41,035 bases of DNA, from assembly GCA_027048265.1 (NCBI GenBank), contig JALTXS010000138.1, forward strand, positions 1-41,035, given 5' to 3'. This DNA is from Desulfurococcales archaeon. GTDB taxonomy: Archaea; Thermoproteota; Thermoprotei_A; Sulfolobales; Fervidicoccaceae. The position numbers were made by a program, and so were the translations under genes. This document shows positions 32,678 through 40,661 of this stretch, in pieces. Within the stretch, counting starts at the first letter, position 1. Each line of letters starts with the position of its first letter. The notes under the pieces are model-generated. The model saw only the letters and a list, made by a program, of their open reading frames with translations, had not been told where the DNA came from and searched no databases.

Positions 32678-33925
32678 GTGTTTTCTAATTTCCCCGTCTG
32701 GCGGGGTGGCTGGCCCCCGGATGGCCGTGTTACGCTTATGACTTGCTGTGGGGTGCATGTCTTGATTATTGAGAGGCCGGGAGAGTTTGAAAGCTACGGG
32801 AGACTTAGGATATACAGGCCCGTAAAGGTACTTGAACTCGATGGGACTGGTGCCGACTCGGACCCCAATACGCTCGTCTACAGTCACGCCATGTTGGCTG
32901 ACACCGCTCTCAGAACTGCCATTGTTGTCCCCGTTAAGGACGAGGAGCTCATCAAGCTAAGAGGCGTTGTACAGGCGATTCCCCATCCCTCGACTGTGAT
33001 AGTGGTGTCGGCCTCCCGTAGGGAGCCGACCGACGTTTACAGGGACGAGGTAGACATGTTGTCGGAAATACATAGGAGGACGGGTAAGAGGATTATCGCC
33101 ACCTGGCAGAGGGACCCCGCATGGGGAGAGGCGTTAAAGGGGACCCCTCTCGAGCCTCTTTTGGGAGACGATGGCCTCGTCAGGTATGGGAAAGGGGAGG
33201 GCATGCTCCTCGGCGCCCTCCTCGCATACAGTATGGGCTTGGACTACCTCGGGTTTATAGATAGCGATAACTTTAGCCCCGGCAGCGTCCTGGAATACAG
33301 TCTCACATATTACGCGGGGTTCCTGGCTGTTGAAAGCGAGCTCTCCATGGTCAGGCTCAAGTGGCCCTACAAGGGCAAGCTCGAGTCGAGCGAAATACCC
33401 TACCTAAGGAAAAGGGGACGGGTCTCCACAGTTACAAACGAGTACCTCAACACCGCCATTAGCAGGAGGAGGGGTCTTGAGACAATAATAGTGGAGACGG
33501 CCAACAGCGGCGAGCACGCTCTGACGACAAAACTCGCCGTCAGAATGCCCTGGGCGGGTGGATACGCTGTGGAGCCCTACCAGCTGGTGAGTCTCCTAGA
33601 ACGGTGCTGGCTATCGCTTGAGCCTCCATGCGACGACCTTGAGGGGGCGGTCGAGGTCCTCCAGGTGGAGACACTCAGTCCCCACATACACAGCGAGAGG
33701 GGCGAGGAACACATTGCTAAAATGATAGGGGTAAGCCTGGCGAGCATATACTGGTCGAAGCTAGCCACCGAGGACTTGAGGGAAGCTATAAAGGAGAAGG
33801 TCACTGAAGCAGGACTCCAGGACGTCCCCTCCATGATGATATACCCTCCTCCGGGAGAGACCTGGCCCGCAAGGATAGTCAAGGCCTTCGAATCCAATAG
33901 CGAGCTCTACACAGTACTCGGGTAG
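32678..33925 (+). CDS. mpgS: Mannosyl-3-phosphoglycerate synthase
   Basis: A GT55 glycosyltransferase that joins GDP-mannose to 3-phosphoglycerate, the first step to the heat-protective solute mannosylglycerate. Visible are AIVVPVKDEE, the metal/nucleotide-sugar motif IDSDNF (DxD at 195-197), RYGKGEGMLLGA, and GRVSTVTNEYLN. The next gene is its partner phosphatase, 8 nt away. The start is unresolved: GTG 32678 lies about 24 bp after a TATA-like CTCTAAACT; ATG 32738 would remove 20 residues with no family resemblance. Length from either is near the family norm. Confidence 0.93.
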   Translation: MFSNFPVWRGGWPPDGRVTLMTCCGVHVLIIERPGEFESYGRLRIYRPVKVLELDGTGADSDPNTLVYSHAMLADTALRTAIVVPVKDEELIKLRGVVQAIPHPSTVIVVSASRREPTDVYRDEVDMLSEIHRRTGKRIIATWQRDPAWGEALKGTPLEPLLGDDGLVRYGKGEGMLLGALLAYSMGLDYLGFIDSDNFSPGSVLEYSLTYYAGFLAVESELSMVRLKWPYKGKLESSEIPYLRKRGRVSTVTNEYLNTAISRRRGLETIIVETANSGEHALTTKLAVRMPWAGGYAVEPYQLVSLLERCWLSLEPPCDDLEGAVEVLQVETLSPHIHSERGEEHIAKMIGVSLASIYWSKLATEDLREAIKEKVTEAGLQDVPSMMIYPPPGETWPARIVKAFESNSELYTVLG

Positions 33926-33933
33926 AAGGTGCC

Positions 33934-34797
33934 ATGAGCGTTGACGTGGGGAGGACAGTTATTTTCACCGACCTAGATGGGACCATGCTTGGCAAGGACC
34001 TTAACATGGAGCCGCTAAGACCCCTCCTCAGCGAGCTACATAGTCTGGGTATCCCGGTAATACCCGTTACCAGCAAGACTCTGGGCGAGATAGCACTGCT
34101 AAGCAGGAAAACGACCCTAGCAAAGCTGCCCCGGAGAGGCTTCGTAGCTGTCAGCGAGATGGGGGGAGCAATCCACGCGACCCAGGGACTCCTGGTTCTC
34201 CGGAGAGGGTATAGGCCAACCGGTTTGGGAGATATTGTTGAATATCCCCTGGCTACCCCCTTAGAGGAGCTCTCCGATAAAATAGACAAGCTGATTAAAA
34301 TAAGCGGGTGCGGGGAAAGGGTTCTCAGAGTATCACAGGCGTCGCCGGGAGAGCTTGTTGATGAAATGGGGATCCCCCTAGAACATGCAAGCAAGGCCAT
34401 TGTAAGAAAGTATGACGAGGTCCTCATACCAGGGGATCGGTCCTGTGTGAGGAAAATCGTTAAGGGGGCCTCGAGGCTGGGCCTGGACGCTATCGCGGGG
34501 GCCCGGCATGTCCATGTTGGTAAAGGTATAGGGAAGGGTCGGGCCCTGCTTCTATTGGAAGAAGGTCTGCGTCATATGTATCCAGGGGGTGTTCTGGGTC
34601 AGAGTATATGCCTGGGTGACGCGCCTATTGACTGGAGCTTCCTCTCCCTGTGTAGAACTGCTGTGATAATAGGTATTCGTGGCAGTGGAGGGCTCCATGG
34701 TAGGGACCATAGTGTAAAGTTCAGCTATTACCCCTCACCCTATCCCGCCCCGCTTGGATGGGCTTGGGCGGTTTCACGCATTCTTCTGGCGAAGTAA
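33934..34797 (+). CDS. mpgP: Mannosyl-3-phosphoglycerate phosphatase
   Basis: A 287-residue HAD enzyme of the Cof/MPGP type. It has TDLDGTML (Asp13, Asp15), VTSKT (motif II), KGRALLLL (Lys), and LGDAPIDW (metal Asp motif IV). It dephosphorylates mannosyl-3-phosphoglycerate to mannosylglycerate, completing the two-step pathway begun by the gene just upstream. GGTG sits a few nt before the ATG, right after the mpgS stop, so the two are co-translated. Confidence 0.92.
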   Translation: MSVDVGRTVIFTDLDGTMLGKDLNMEPLRPLLSELHSLGIPVIPVTSKTLGEIALLSRKTTLAKLPRRGFVAVSEMGGAIHATQGLLVLRRGYRPTGLGDIVEYPLATPLEELSDKIDKLIKISGCGERVLRVSQASPGELVDEMGIPLEHASKAIVRKYDEVLIPGDRSCVRKIVKGASRLGLDAIAGARHVHVGKGIGKGRALLLLEEGLRHMYPGGVLGQSICLGDAPIDWSFLSLCRTAVIIGIRGSGGLHGRDHSVKFSYYPSPYPAPLGWAWAVSRILLAK

Positions 34798-34814
34798 GGC
34801 TGGGGGCCCGTATA

Positions 34815-35477
34815 ATGGAGATGAAGAAGCTATATGCGAATACTGCTTTAATAGTGTTAGCCATACTCTTACTAGCGCAGATATCTTACACTTCCAGCGC
34901 CTCCCGGACACATGCACTAGAGGTTGACGCCCTATGCTACGTGTACAGGGTTGTTGACGGTGACACGCTCTGGTGCAAACTGGTTGAAATATCGGAAAAA
35001 TTCGCTGGGTTAGGACCTGAATTGAAGGTCAGGCTCGCCGATGTAAACGCGCCCGAACTGAGACCTGAGAGGGAGCCAGGAGCCCTCGAGGCCATGGAGC
35101 GCCTTGGGGAACTTGTATACGAGAAGACTGTTGCCCTGGACATAGACGACCGCGGCATTACAGACAGGTACGGGCGCGTGGTGGCGATAGTTCTTGCCCC
35201 CTGGAATGATACTCACTGGGTTAATGTTAACCTCCTCCTGGTCAGAGAGGGCCTAGCCAGAATTTGGGAGCATGACAACGAGTGGAGGCTTGTCGACACA
35301 CCCCTCTTTGTTCAACTTGGTGTAAACGATAGAGTTAAGGAAAGGTGGACTGATGCTCTCTCCCTGCCCGGGGCTAGGGGGTTGCTGGGGCTATTGCTTT
35401 CAGGTGCCTTGGTACTCTTCTTCGTCAAGCTTGTCCTTATTTACAGGAGAAGAACTCGCTGGTTCCCTCGTCCTTAA
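34815..35477 (+). CDS. Membrane-anchored thermonuclease-like protein (SNase domain)
   Basis: A 220-residue protein. An N-terminal hydrophobic segment (about 8-27) acts as signal or anchor. An SNase/TNase OB-fold domain follows with RVVDGDTLWCKL, VRLADVNAPEL and DRYGRVVAIVL, which include the Asp and Arg active-site positions. A second membrane span lies near the C-terminus (about 188-208), followed by RRRTRWF. The domain should face the outside, where it could degrade nucleic acid. ATG 34815 is preferred over an ATG in mpgP (34758); ATG 34821 is equally possible. The 3' end overlaps the next gene by 78 bp. Confidence 0.85.
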   Translation: MEMKKLYANTALIVLAILLLAQISYTSSASRTHALEVDALCYVYRVVDGDTLWCKLVEISEKFAGLGPELKVRLADVNAPELRPEREPGALEAMERLGELVYEKTVALDIDDRGITDRYGRVVAIVLAPWNDTHWVNVNLLLVREGLARIWEHDNEWRLVDTPLFVQLGVNDRVKERWTDALSLPGARGLLGLLLSGALVLFFVKLVLIYRRRTRWFPRP

Positions 35478-35840
35478 CGCAAGTCTAGCCACAATGTACG
35501 CGGCAAGCGCTGTCGTTATGCCATGGTATGCCTGCAAAGCCGACGCTATGGGCGTGGTAAGGTATTCCCCCGCTACAAGGAGGTGGAGATCCAGAGAGCC
35601 AAGGCCTAGCGGAATTGCCAGGGCTCCGATGACGCCCGCTATCAGGCCCGCGAGAATAATGCCTCGGCCACCAAGCCCGGGGATGCGTGTAGATAGGAGC
35701 CCTATTATGGACCCCGTGGCGACTGGAGCTATGGTAAGGCTCAGAGGAAGGCGTGTAACGTACAGGAGGACCCCATAAGCCAGAGCCCCGGTAAGCGCAA
35801 TGGAAAACAGTGCCAGGATCCTCTTCGAAAAGTCCTCCAC
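35400..35840 (-). CDS. Small polytopic membrane protein, function unknown
   Basis: A 146-residue protein with about four membrane spans (roughly 7-27, 33-51, 56-80, 100-120) and a charged Asp/Glu/Lys-rich C-terminal tail. Family not recognised. The GTG start lies 2 nt after the stop of the upstream acylase gene, and its GGAGGTGA ribosome site is inside that gene's end, so the pair is one operon. It might anchor or support the acylase, but that is inference. It overlaps the convergent nuclease gene by 78 bp. Confidence 0.75.
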   Translation of the reverse strand: MEDFSKRILALFSIALTGALAYGVLLYVTRLPLSLTIAPVATGSIIGLLSTRIPGLGGRGIILAGLIAGVIGALAIPLGLGSLDLHLLVAGEYLTTPIASALQAYHGITTALAAYIVARLALRTREPASSSPVNKDKLDEEEYQGT

Positions 35841-35842
35841 GC

Positions 35843-38359
35843 CTAGTCACCTCCTTCCCCGAACACCATTGTGGGGAACCCTCTGCCCCTGAGGTCCTCT
35901 TCTAGGTCTATACCTATGTAGAGTCCCTTGGTCCACATCTTGTAAAGGTCCTGATAGTGGGGGCTAAGGGGGTTGGACGACTGGCCCCCGGGAAGTGAAA
36001 GTAGTATTAGGTTGTCAGATAGGGGGCTGATGATTTCGACGCTGGGCCCGACCTCCACAGGGGCTCCTTCTAGCTCGTTTAACCTGGAGGGGGGAGCCAC
36101 TTTTACCGTGAAGGGACCTCCTACGGCTGGTTCCTTATCGTAGCCCAGGGGGGCGACCGGGTTTCTTATGTTGTAGTAGCGGAAGGACTCTACCCCCAGT
36201 ATTATGGGAGAATTGTATTCTTCGTAGAAGGCCGTGACGAGCGACCAGGCCTTCCTGATAGACTCTAGGGCAACCTGGCGCACGTCTCTACCCAGTAGCC
36301 TGTGGGGCCAGTCCTCTCCTTTAAGGTAGGCGTCCAGTAGTTCCTCCATCATTTCCACCTTGAAAAAATACTTGTCAGCGCTCTCGCCATAAATGAGGCT
36401 CCAAAGCTCATCGTGGAATATCATTGCAGATGCCAGGGCTAGACGGGCCCTTGGCGAGTTGGGCTTCATCAGGGGGTTTTCAGAAAACTCCCTGAGAAGA
36501 CCCAAGGGCTCTGCTAGGTCCTTCGGGACCTCTTCGCCAACCAAACGCAACATGTACATTATCACAGTTTTCAGGCCCAGGTCCACTATGTCTGTCTGTA
36601 TTGACTTGGAGTCGGTGACACTAATGGTGCCGTCCCTGGAGAGCTCCTCTAGCATCTCGTAGATACGCTGGGTCCTGAACCGGTCATGATAACTCCACCC
36701 GAGCGATGCTAGGCACTCTCCCTCCCAGGGCTTGCTATTAGCCGTTGCTATGTATGGTATGTCGCCCTCTGGTCCTGAGAGTATCAGTGGGAGTTGGCTG
36801 AAAGGTATGAAGCCCCTCCACTCTCCCTCCCCCCTGCTCCCATTGTAGGGGAGGAAGCCCGTGTTCGCCAACTCTGCTCCGTTGGCGAAGCGTATCACTG
36901 TTATGTTGGTCCTGTTGGGATAGGCTCCGTTGGGACTGTATGCAATGTTACCCTCCCTGTCCGCTATTACTAAGTTCTGCACAGGCGCCCTGAAGTAAAG
37001 AGCCTGTGCTCTCAAGGCCTCCTCTACAGATGAGACCCTGTTCAGGGCCCAGATGAAGGCGACCTCAAGGCTAGGAAGGGAACCGGTGAACGCCACCGCA
37101 TAGCGTTCCTCACCCTCACCCAGAAGGGGTCCATGGACAGTTCGCTGTATAACCAGTGTACGTGTCTCCATTTTTCGCGAAAGAGGGTTCCACACTCTCA
37201 GCTCAAGCGGCTCCTCCTCTACCTTGAGTACCCTTCCCTTGTAGAAATAGTGGGTCTCGTTAACCCACTTGTAGAAGTAGAAGTCCGTGAAGTCACTGCC
37301 CACGTTAGTGAACCCCCAGGCTAAGCTGGGTGTCCTGCCTATAATGACCAAAGGGGACCCGGGTATCGCCACACCTGCAGCCGTCCAGCCAGGCGCCCTC
37401 ACTTCCTGTATGAACCATATGGGTGGCGCCTGAAGTGCTAGGTGGGGATCGTTGGCAACCAAAGGCTTTCCCTCAGGACCGAGCTTGGCTGATACTACCC
37501 AGTTGTTCGAGAAACCCTTGGTAGCATATAGGGCGCCATCCTCCAGGGCTTTAGTGGGGTCAGGTATTTCTGCCGGGTCATACATGACACCTGATAGGCT
37601 GAGCTCGCCGCTGATGTTCACGAGCTCGCCGAAAGGGGATGCATCGCTGCAATTAGCGTGAGCAAGGTTCCGCTTCCTCCCCACTATGTCAAGCCACTGT
37701 ATAACCTCTACTCCCTTTCTCTTCACAAGCTTGGCCAGGATGAGGTCATCCCTGTCCCACGCCAGCATGAGTGTGAGTAGCTTGGCGAGGGCTACGCTAT
37801 CCTGGGGCCTCCATGGTAGAGGATCTGTACCCAGTATCCTGTATTCTAGGGGGAGCTTCGCCTCTCCGAGAGCCTTTTCCATGTACATGTTTACGCCATC
37901 TGAGAATGCTAGGAGTATTTTTTCAAGTTCATCAAGGTCAGGGTCTTCCACGATAGCTCTCCAGGCCTCCTCTATCGCCTGTGGGATACCAAGCTTGTTA
38001 ACCAACACATCATTGTCAATACCCGCCTCCCCCACAAGTCCGCTCAGGTTACCAAGAGCTACTCGTCGGTACAGGTCCATCTGGAAAAGCCTCTGACTGG
38101 CCTGGATGTAGCCGAGGGCAAAGGCTGCGGCCTCGGGGGAATCCGCGTACACGTGAGGCACGCCATGCGCGTCCCATACAACAACCGCCCTGCCGTGGGG
38201 GGAGTAAACACGTCCCGTTGGCAGGTCCTTGTCAAACCCTATCCCTCCATAGCCGTTTACAGGGTCAATCATGGGCTGAAGCGAGGGGACCGCGTAGGGC
38301 ACTGCGAGTATCAGTAACAAGAGTACCATTGATGCGAGAAAAGAGGCTCTGGAGGTCAA
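35843..38359 (-). CDS. Penicillin acylase family protein (Ntn hydrolase)
   Basis: An 838-residue secreted precursor. A hydrophobic signal segment covers residues ~7-28. The alpha region has VWDAHGVPHVYADS. The internal site KGFSNNWVVS has Ser284, which becomes the N-terminal nucleophile of the beta chain after autocleavage (S-N-x-W, as in penicillin G acylase). Later come NDPHLALQAPPIWF and TNVGSDFTDFY. These enzymes cleave amides such as beta-lactams, acyl-homoserine lactones or lipid amides; which applies here is unknown. TTG start, with a TATA-like CATAAATAC about 30 bp upstream. The next gene is a small membrane protein. Confidence 0.9.
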   Translation of the reverse strand: MTSRASFLASMVLLLLILAVPYAVPSLQPMIDPVNGYGGIGFDKDLPTGRVYSPHGRAVVVWDAHGVPHVYADSPEAAAFALGYIQASQRLFQMDLYRRVALGNLSGLVGEAGIDNDVLVNKLGIPQAIEEAWRAIVEDPDLDELEKILLAFSDGVNMYMEKALGEAKLPLEYRILGTDPLPWRPQDSVALAKLLTLMLAWDRDDLILAKLVKRKGVEVIQWLDIVGRKRNLAHANCSDASPFGELVNISGELSLSGVMYDPAEIPDPTKALEDGALYATKGFSNNWVVSAKLGPEGKPLVANDPHLALQAPPIWFIQEVRAPGWTAAGVAIPGSPLVIIGRTPSLAWGFTNVGSDFTDFYFYKWVNETHYFYKGRVLKVEEEPLELRVWNPLSRKMETRTLVIQRTVHGPLLGEGEERYAVAFTGSLPSLEVAFIWALNRVSSVEEALRAQALYFRAPVQNLVIADREGNIAYSPNGAYPNRTNITVIRFANGAELANTGFLPYNGSRGEGEWRGFIPFSQLPLILSGPEGDIPYIATANSKPWEGECLASLGWSYHDRFRTQRIYEMLEELSRDGTISVTDSKSIQTDIVDLGLKTVIMYMLRLVGEEVPKDLAEPLGLLREFSENPLMKPNSPRARLALASAMIFHDELWSLIYGESADKYFFKVEMMEELLDAYLKGEDWPHRLLGRDVRQVALESIRKAWSLVTAFYEEYNSPIILGVESFRYYNIRNPVAPLGYDKEPAVGGPFTVKVAPPSRLNELEGAPVEVGPSVEIISPLSDNLILLSLPGGQSSNPLSPHYQDLYKMWTKGLYIGIDLEEDLRGRGFPTMVFGEGGD

Positions 38360-38522
38360 TGCTCTCCCCCCAAGCGCTGGCTAGGTATTTATGAAAGTCC
38401 TTGTACTTATTGTTTGGCTCAGCGGAGTAACTCCCAATCATCCCCCCGGCGCAGGGTCAGCTGTCCCAATGGCCCTCATCATGCCCGCCCCCAATCGGGA
38501 GCAGGGGCCGGGTCATGTTTTC

Positions 38523-39341
38523 TCAGGTATGTAGAAATATCCAGTCGCGTAGCGAGTGCTTCTCTACGTACAACTTTTCCGCGTTCTCTATGATGTTCGA
38601 ATCAAGGCCCGACCTCACTGGTTTAAGCGAGAGGGCCTGGGAGAAGCCATCCACGATTTTATCGAGCATGGAGCCTATGCTGGGAACCCCATACCCGAGG
38701 TTTCTCAGACCAGCGAACTTCTTTTCGAGAACCGGTGGAGGTGGTGTGCCTTTTATCACGTCGTGCCAGTCCTCGTAGACGGCCTCGATCATCAGGGTCC
38801 CGTGCTGTAGGAGTGAGCGGGGGCCTCTCACCTGTGCGCTTCCGCTTACCTTTCTCCCCTCGACAAGTATGTCGCTGGAGCCCTCGTTTAGCAGGCAGAG
38901 CTCCCCTCCCTCGCCAAACCGGGGGGAGGCCTCCATGCGGGTGGTCGAGCTTATCCCCATGTTCTCCAGGGCGATCCTTATGCCCTCCGCTATTAGGGCG
39001 GCCGAGCGCCCCACGGGTTCGCCATATAGAGGGTGTGTAGACGGTAACACTACACTATATGTTATCTCGAGTCCCTCCGCGTGTATCAGCGCCAAGCCCC
39101 CCGTGGGGCGGCGTGCTATCTTCCATCCCCTCTTAGAGACCTCGTTTAGGTTTACACTCTTAGAGATGCTCTGCCCCCGGCCCACTGTCACGCCAGTCGG
39201 TCTCCACGTGTATAGCCTTAATATGGGCTCCTGCCCGGGGCCCATGCCCAGCCAGAGGGCCTCGTCAAGCGCCATGTTGAACTGGGGATCCCGGGGCCCG
39301 TCCACTATTACCCTCAGGATGCCTTTCTCGGACCCGCTCAT
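38523..39341 (-). CDS. lplA: Lipoate-protein ligase A-like protein
   Basis: A 272-residue BPL/LPL-fold protein with RRPTGGLALIHAEGLEITYS and the catalytic segment VEGRKVSGSAQ (Lys164). It activates lipoate with ATP and attaches it to a Lys on a lipoyl domain, or transfers octanoate; the sequence alone does not separate these. The C-terminus ends with a short helical extension, not the full accessory domain of bacterial LplA. The ATG overlaps the lipA stop by one base (TGATG). Third gene of the lipoate operon. Confidence 0.9.
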   Translation of the reverse strand: MSGSEKGILRVIVDGPRDPQFNMALDEALWLGMGPGQEPILRLYTWRPTGVTVGRGQSISKSVNLNEVSKRGWKIARRPTGGLALIHAEGLEITYSVVLPSTHPLYGEPVGRSAALIAEGIRIALENMGISSTTRMEASPRFGEGGELCLLNEGSSDILVEGRKVSGSAQVRGPRSLLQHGTLMIEAVYEDWHDVIKGTPPPPVLEKKFAGLRNLGYGVPSIGSMLDKIVDGFSQALSLKPVRSGLDSNIIENAEKLYVEKHSLRDWIFLHT

Positions 39342-40234
39342 CAGGCTCCTGCACCCTGTCTTGGAGCTTGGCGCTGGGAAAGGGCGGCGAAGTAGGCTTG
39401 CTTTGCCTTATAACTCGTCCTAGCCAGGGGGGTGCTAACCACGTACGCGAATCCCAGCTCAATTCCCTTCCGCTCAAGCTCTTTGAACTCGCTCGGCTTG
39501 TAAAGTTTAGCCACAGGCAGTTGCCTGTGGCTGGGCCTGAGATATTGGCCCAGTACGAGTATGTCTACCTCTACTGACCTTAGATCCCTCATGGCCTCGA
39601 TTATTTCATCCCACTCCTCCCCCATGCCGAGTATTATGCTCGACTTGGTGACTAAGTTGGGGCTTATCTCCTTCGCAAGCTGGAGGGTGCGTAGGCTCCT
39701 CTCGTATGAGAACCTGCGGTCCCTGACCATGGGGGTTAGGCGGCGGACCGTCTCAATGTTATGCCCGTAGACGTCTACCCCCGCGCCTATGACGGTTTCC
39801 AGGAGGTCCCTACGGGCGTCGAAATCGGGGGTAAGCACCTCGACCAGGGTTTGGGGGCTATGCTTTTTTATCAGCCTAACAGTCTCTGCAAAAATACCGG
39901 CACCTCCGTCGGGGAGGTCGTCCCTGGTGACGCTCGTTATGGTCACGTAGTCTAGCTTCATTTCTCTAACAGCATTAGCCACCTTCATCGGTTCCCCCCA
40001 GTCTACAAGCCCCCCGGGAGAGCCCGTCTTGACATAACAGAACCTGCAGTTCCTGGTACACGTGTCACCGAGGAGCATAAAGGTGGCAGTGCCCTCGTTC
40101 CAACACTCCCAAATGTTCGGGCAAAGCGCCTCCTCACAGACCGTCGCCACGGGGTACCTGCGCGAGAGCATATCCTTTACGCGGTGATAGTCTCTGCCTG
40201 CCCTGACCCTTATCCTCGGCTTGAGCGTCTCCAT
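39341..40234 (-). CDS. lipA: Lipoyl synthase
   Basis: A radical SAM enzyme (297 residues) that inserts two sulfur atoms into protein-bound octanoyl groups. The auxiliary-cluster motif is Cys33-x4-Cys38-x5-Cys44. The radical SAM motif is Cys59, 63, 66 (CTRNCRFC). The C-terminal RTSYKA supplies the Ser ligand of the auxiliary cluster. ATG 40234 is preferred over TTG 40255, with GGCGGTG 6 nt upstream. It lies 36 nt after the lipoyl-domain gene and overlaps lplA by one base. A perfect hairpin-forming repeat lies inside it (39509-39532). Confidence 0.95.
   Translation of the reverse strand: METLKPRIRVRAGRDYHRVKDMLSRRYPVATVCEEALCPNIWECWNEGTATFMLLGDTCTRNCRFCYVKTGSPGGLVDWGEPMKVANAVREMKLDYVTITSVTRDDLPDGGAGIFAETVRLIKKHSPQTLVEVLTPDFDARRDLLETVIGAGVDVYGHNIETVRRLTPMVRDRRFSYERSLRTLQLAKEISPNLVTKSSIILGMGEEWDEIIEAMRDLRSVEVDILVLGQYLRPSHRQLPVAKLYKPSEFKELERKGIELGFAYVVSTPLARTSYKAKQAYFAALSQRQAPRQGAGA
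39509..39532. repeat. Perfect 11-bp inverted repeat inside lipA
   Basis: AGCCACAGGCA and its exact complement TGCCTGTGGCT are separated by just two bases (GT), giving an almost gap-free 24-bp palindrome. It codes for the region around the LipA segment SHRQLPVAK, so it may be a by-product of coding, but it can form a stable hairpin in the mRNA. Confidence 0.7.
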
Positions 40235-40270
40235 AGCATACACCGCCTTGACCAATCATGGGACAATGAG

Positions 40271-40531
40271 CTAGCCCCTAGGGGGGTGGATTTCCGCAAT
40301 AACCGTCTCGGGCCCAACTTCGTCGCCTTCGGATACTCTAAAGGTTATCCTACCCCCCACGGGAGCTTCAATGACCAGCACCGCTTTCTCTATCTCTACT
40401 TCGGCAATCTCCTCCCCCTCTTTGACCACATCTCCATCCTTTCTCAGAACGCGTGTGACCCTCCCTTTCCAATCCCCCCTACGTGGCCAAGCCTCTATGG
40501 GGACCCTGACCGCGACAACTTGCTCCTCCAC
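40271..40531 (-). CDS. Stand-alone lipoyl/biotinyl carrier domain protein (E2-like)
   Basis: An 86-residue protein that is little more than one lipoyl domain. It has a loop RVTRVLRKDGDVVKEGEEIAE, then the attachment hairpin EIEKAV with acceptor Lys49, then GRITFRVSEGDEVGPETVIAE. The sequence is E2-like (cf. ETDKA of 2-oxoacid dehydrogenases), not GcvH-like, yet no E2 catalytic domain follows. It starts the lipoate operon (carrier, lipA, lplA), so the two enzymes probably modify this protein. GTG start with GGGTGG upstream. Its partner oxidoreductase is not in the window. Confidence 0.88.
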   Translation of the reverse strand: MEEQVVAVRVPIEAWPRRGDWKGRVTRVLRKDGDVVKEGEEIAEVEIEKAVLVIEAPVGGRITFRVSEGDEVGPETVIAEIHPPRG

Positions 40532-40661
40532 CTAGACCACCCTATGATTATTGGCCTTCCTCTTTGCAATGCTGTTTAATCCCTGGAAGGTTGTTGCCTA
40601 TAACAGTTACCCACAGTGGGAATGTGGAGTCCGTCTAGGCTGGAATAGGTCAGGGCTGCCG

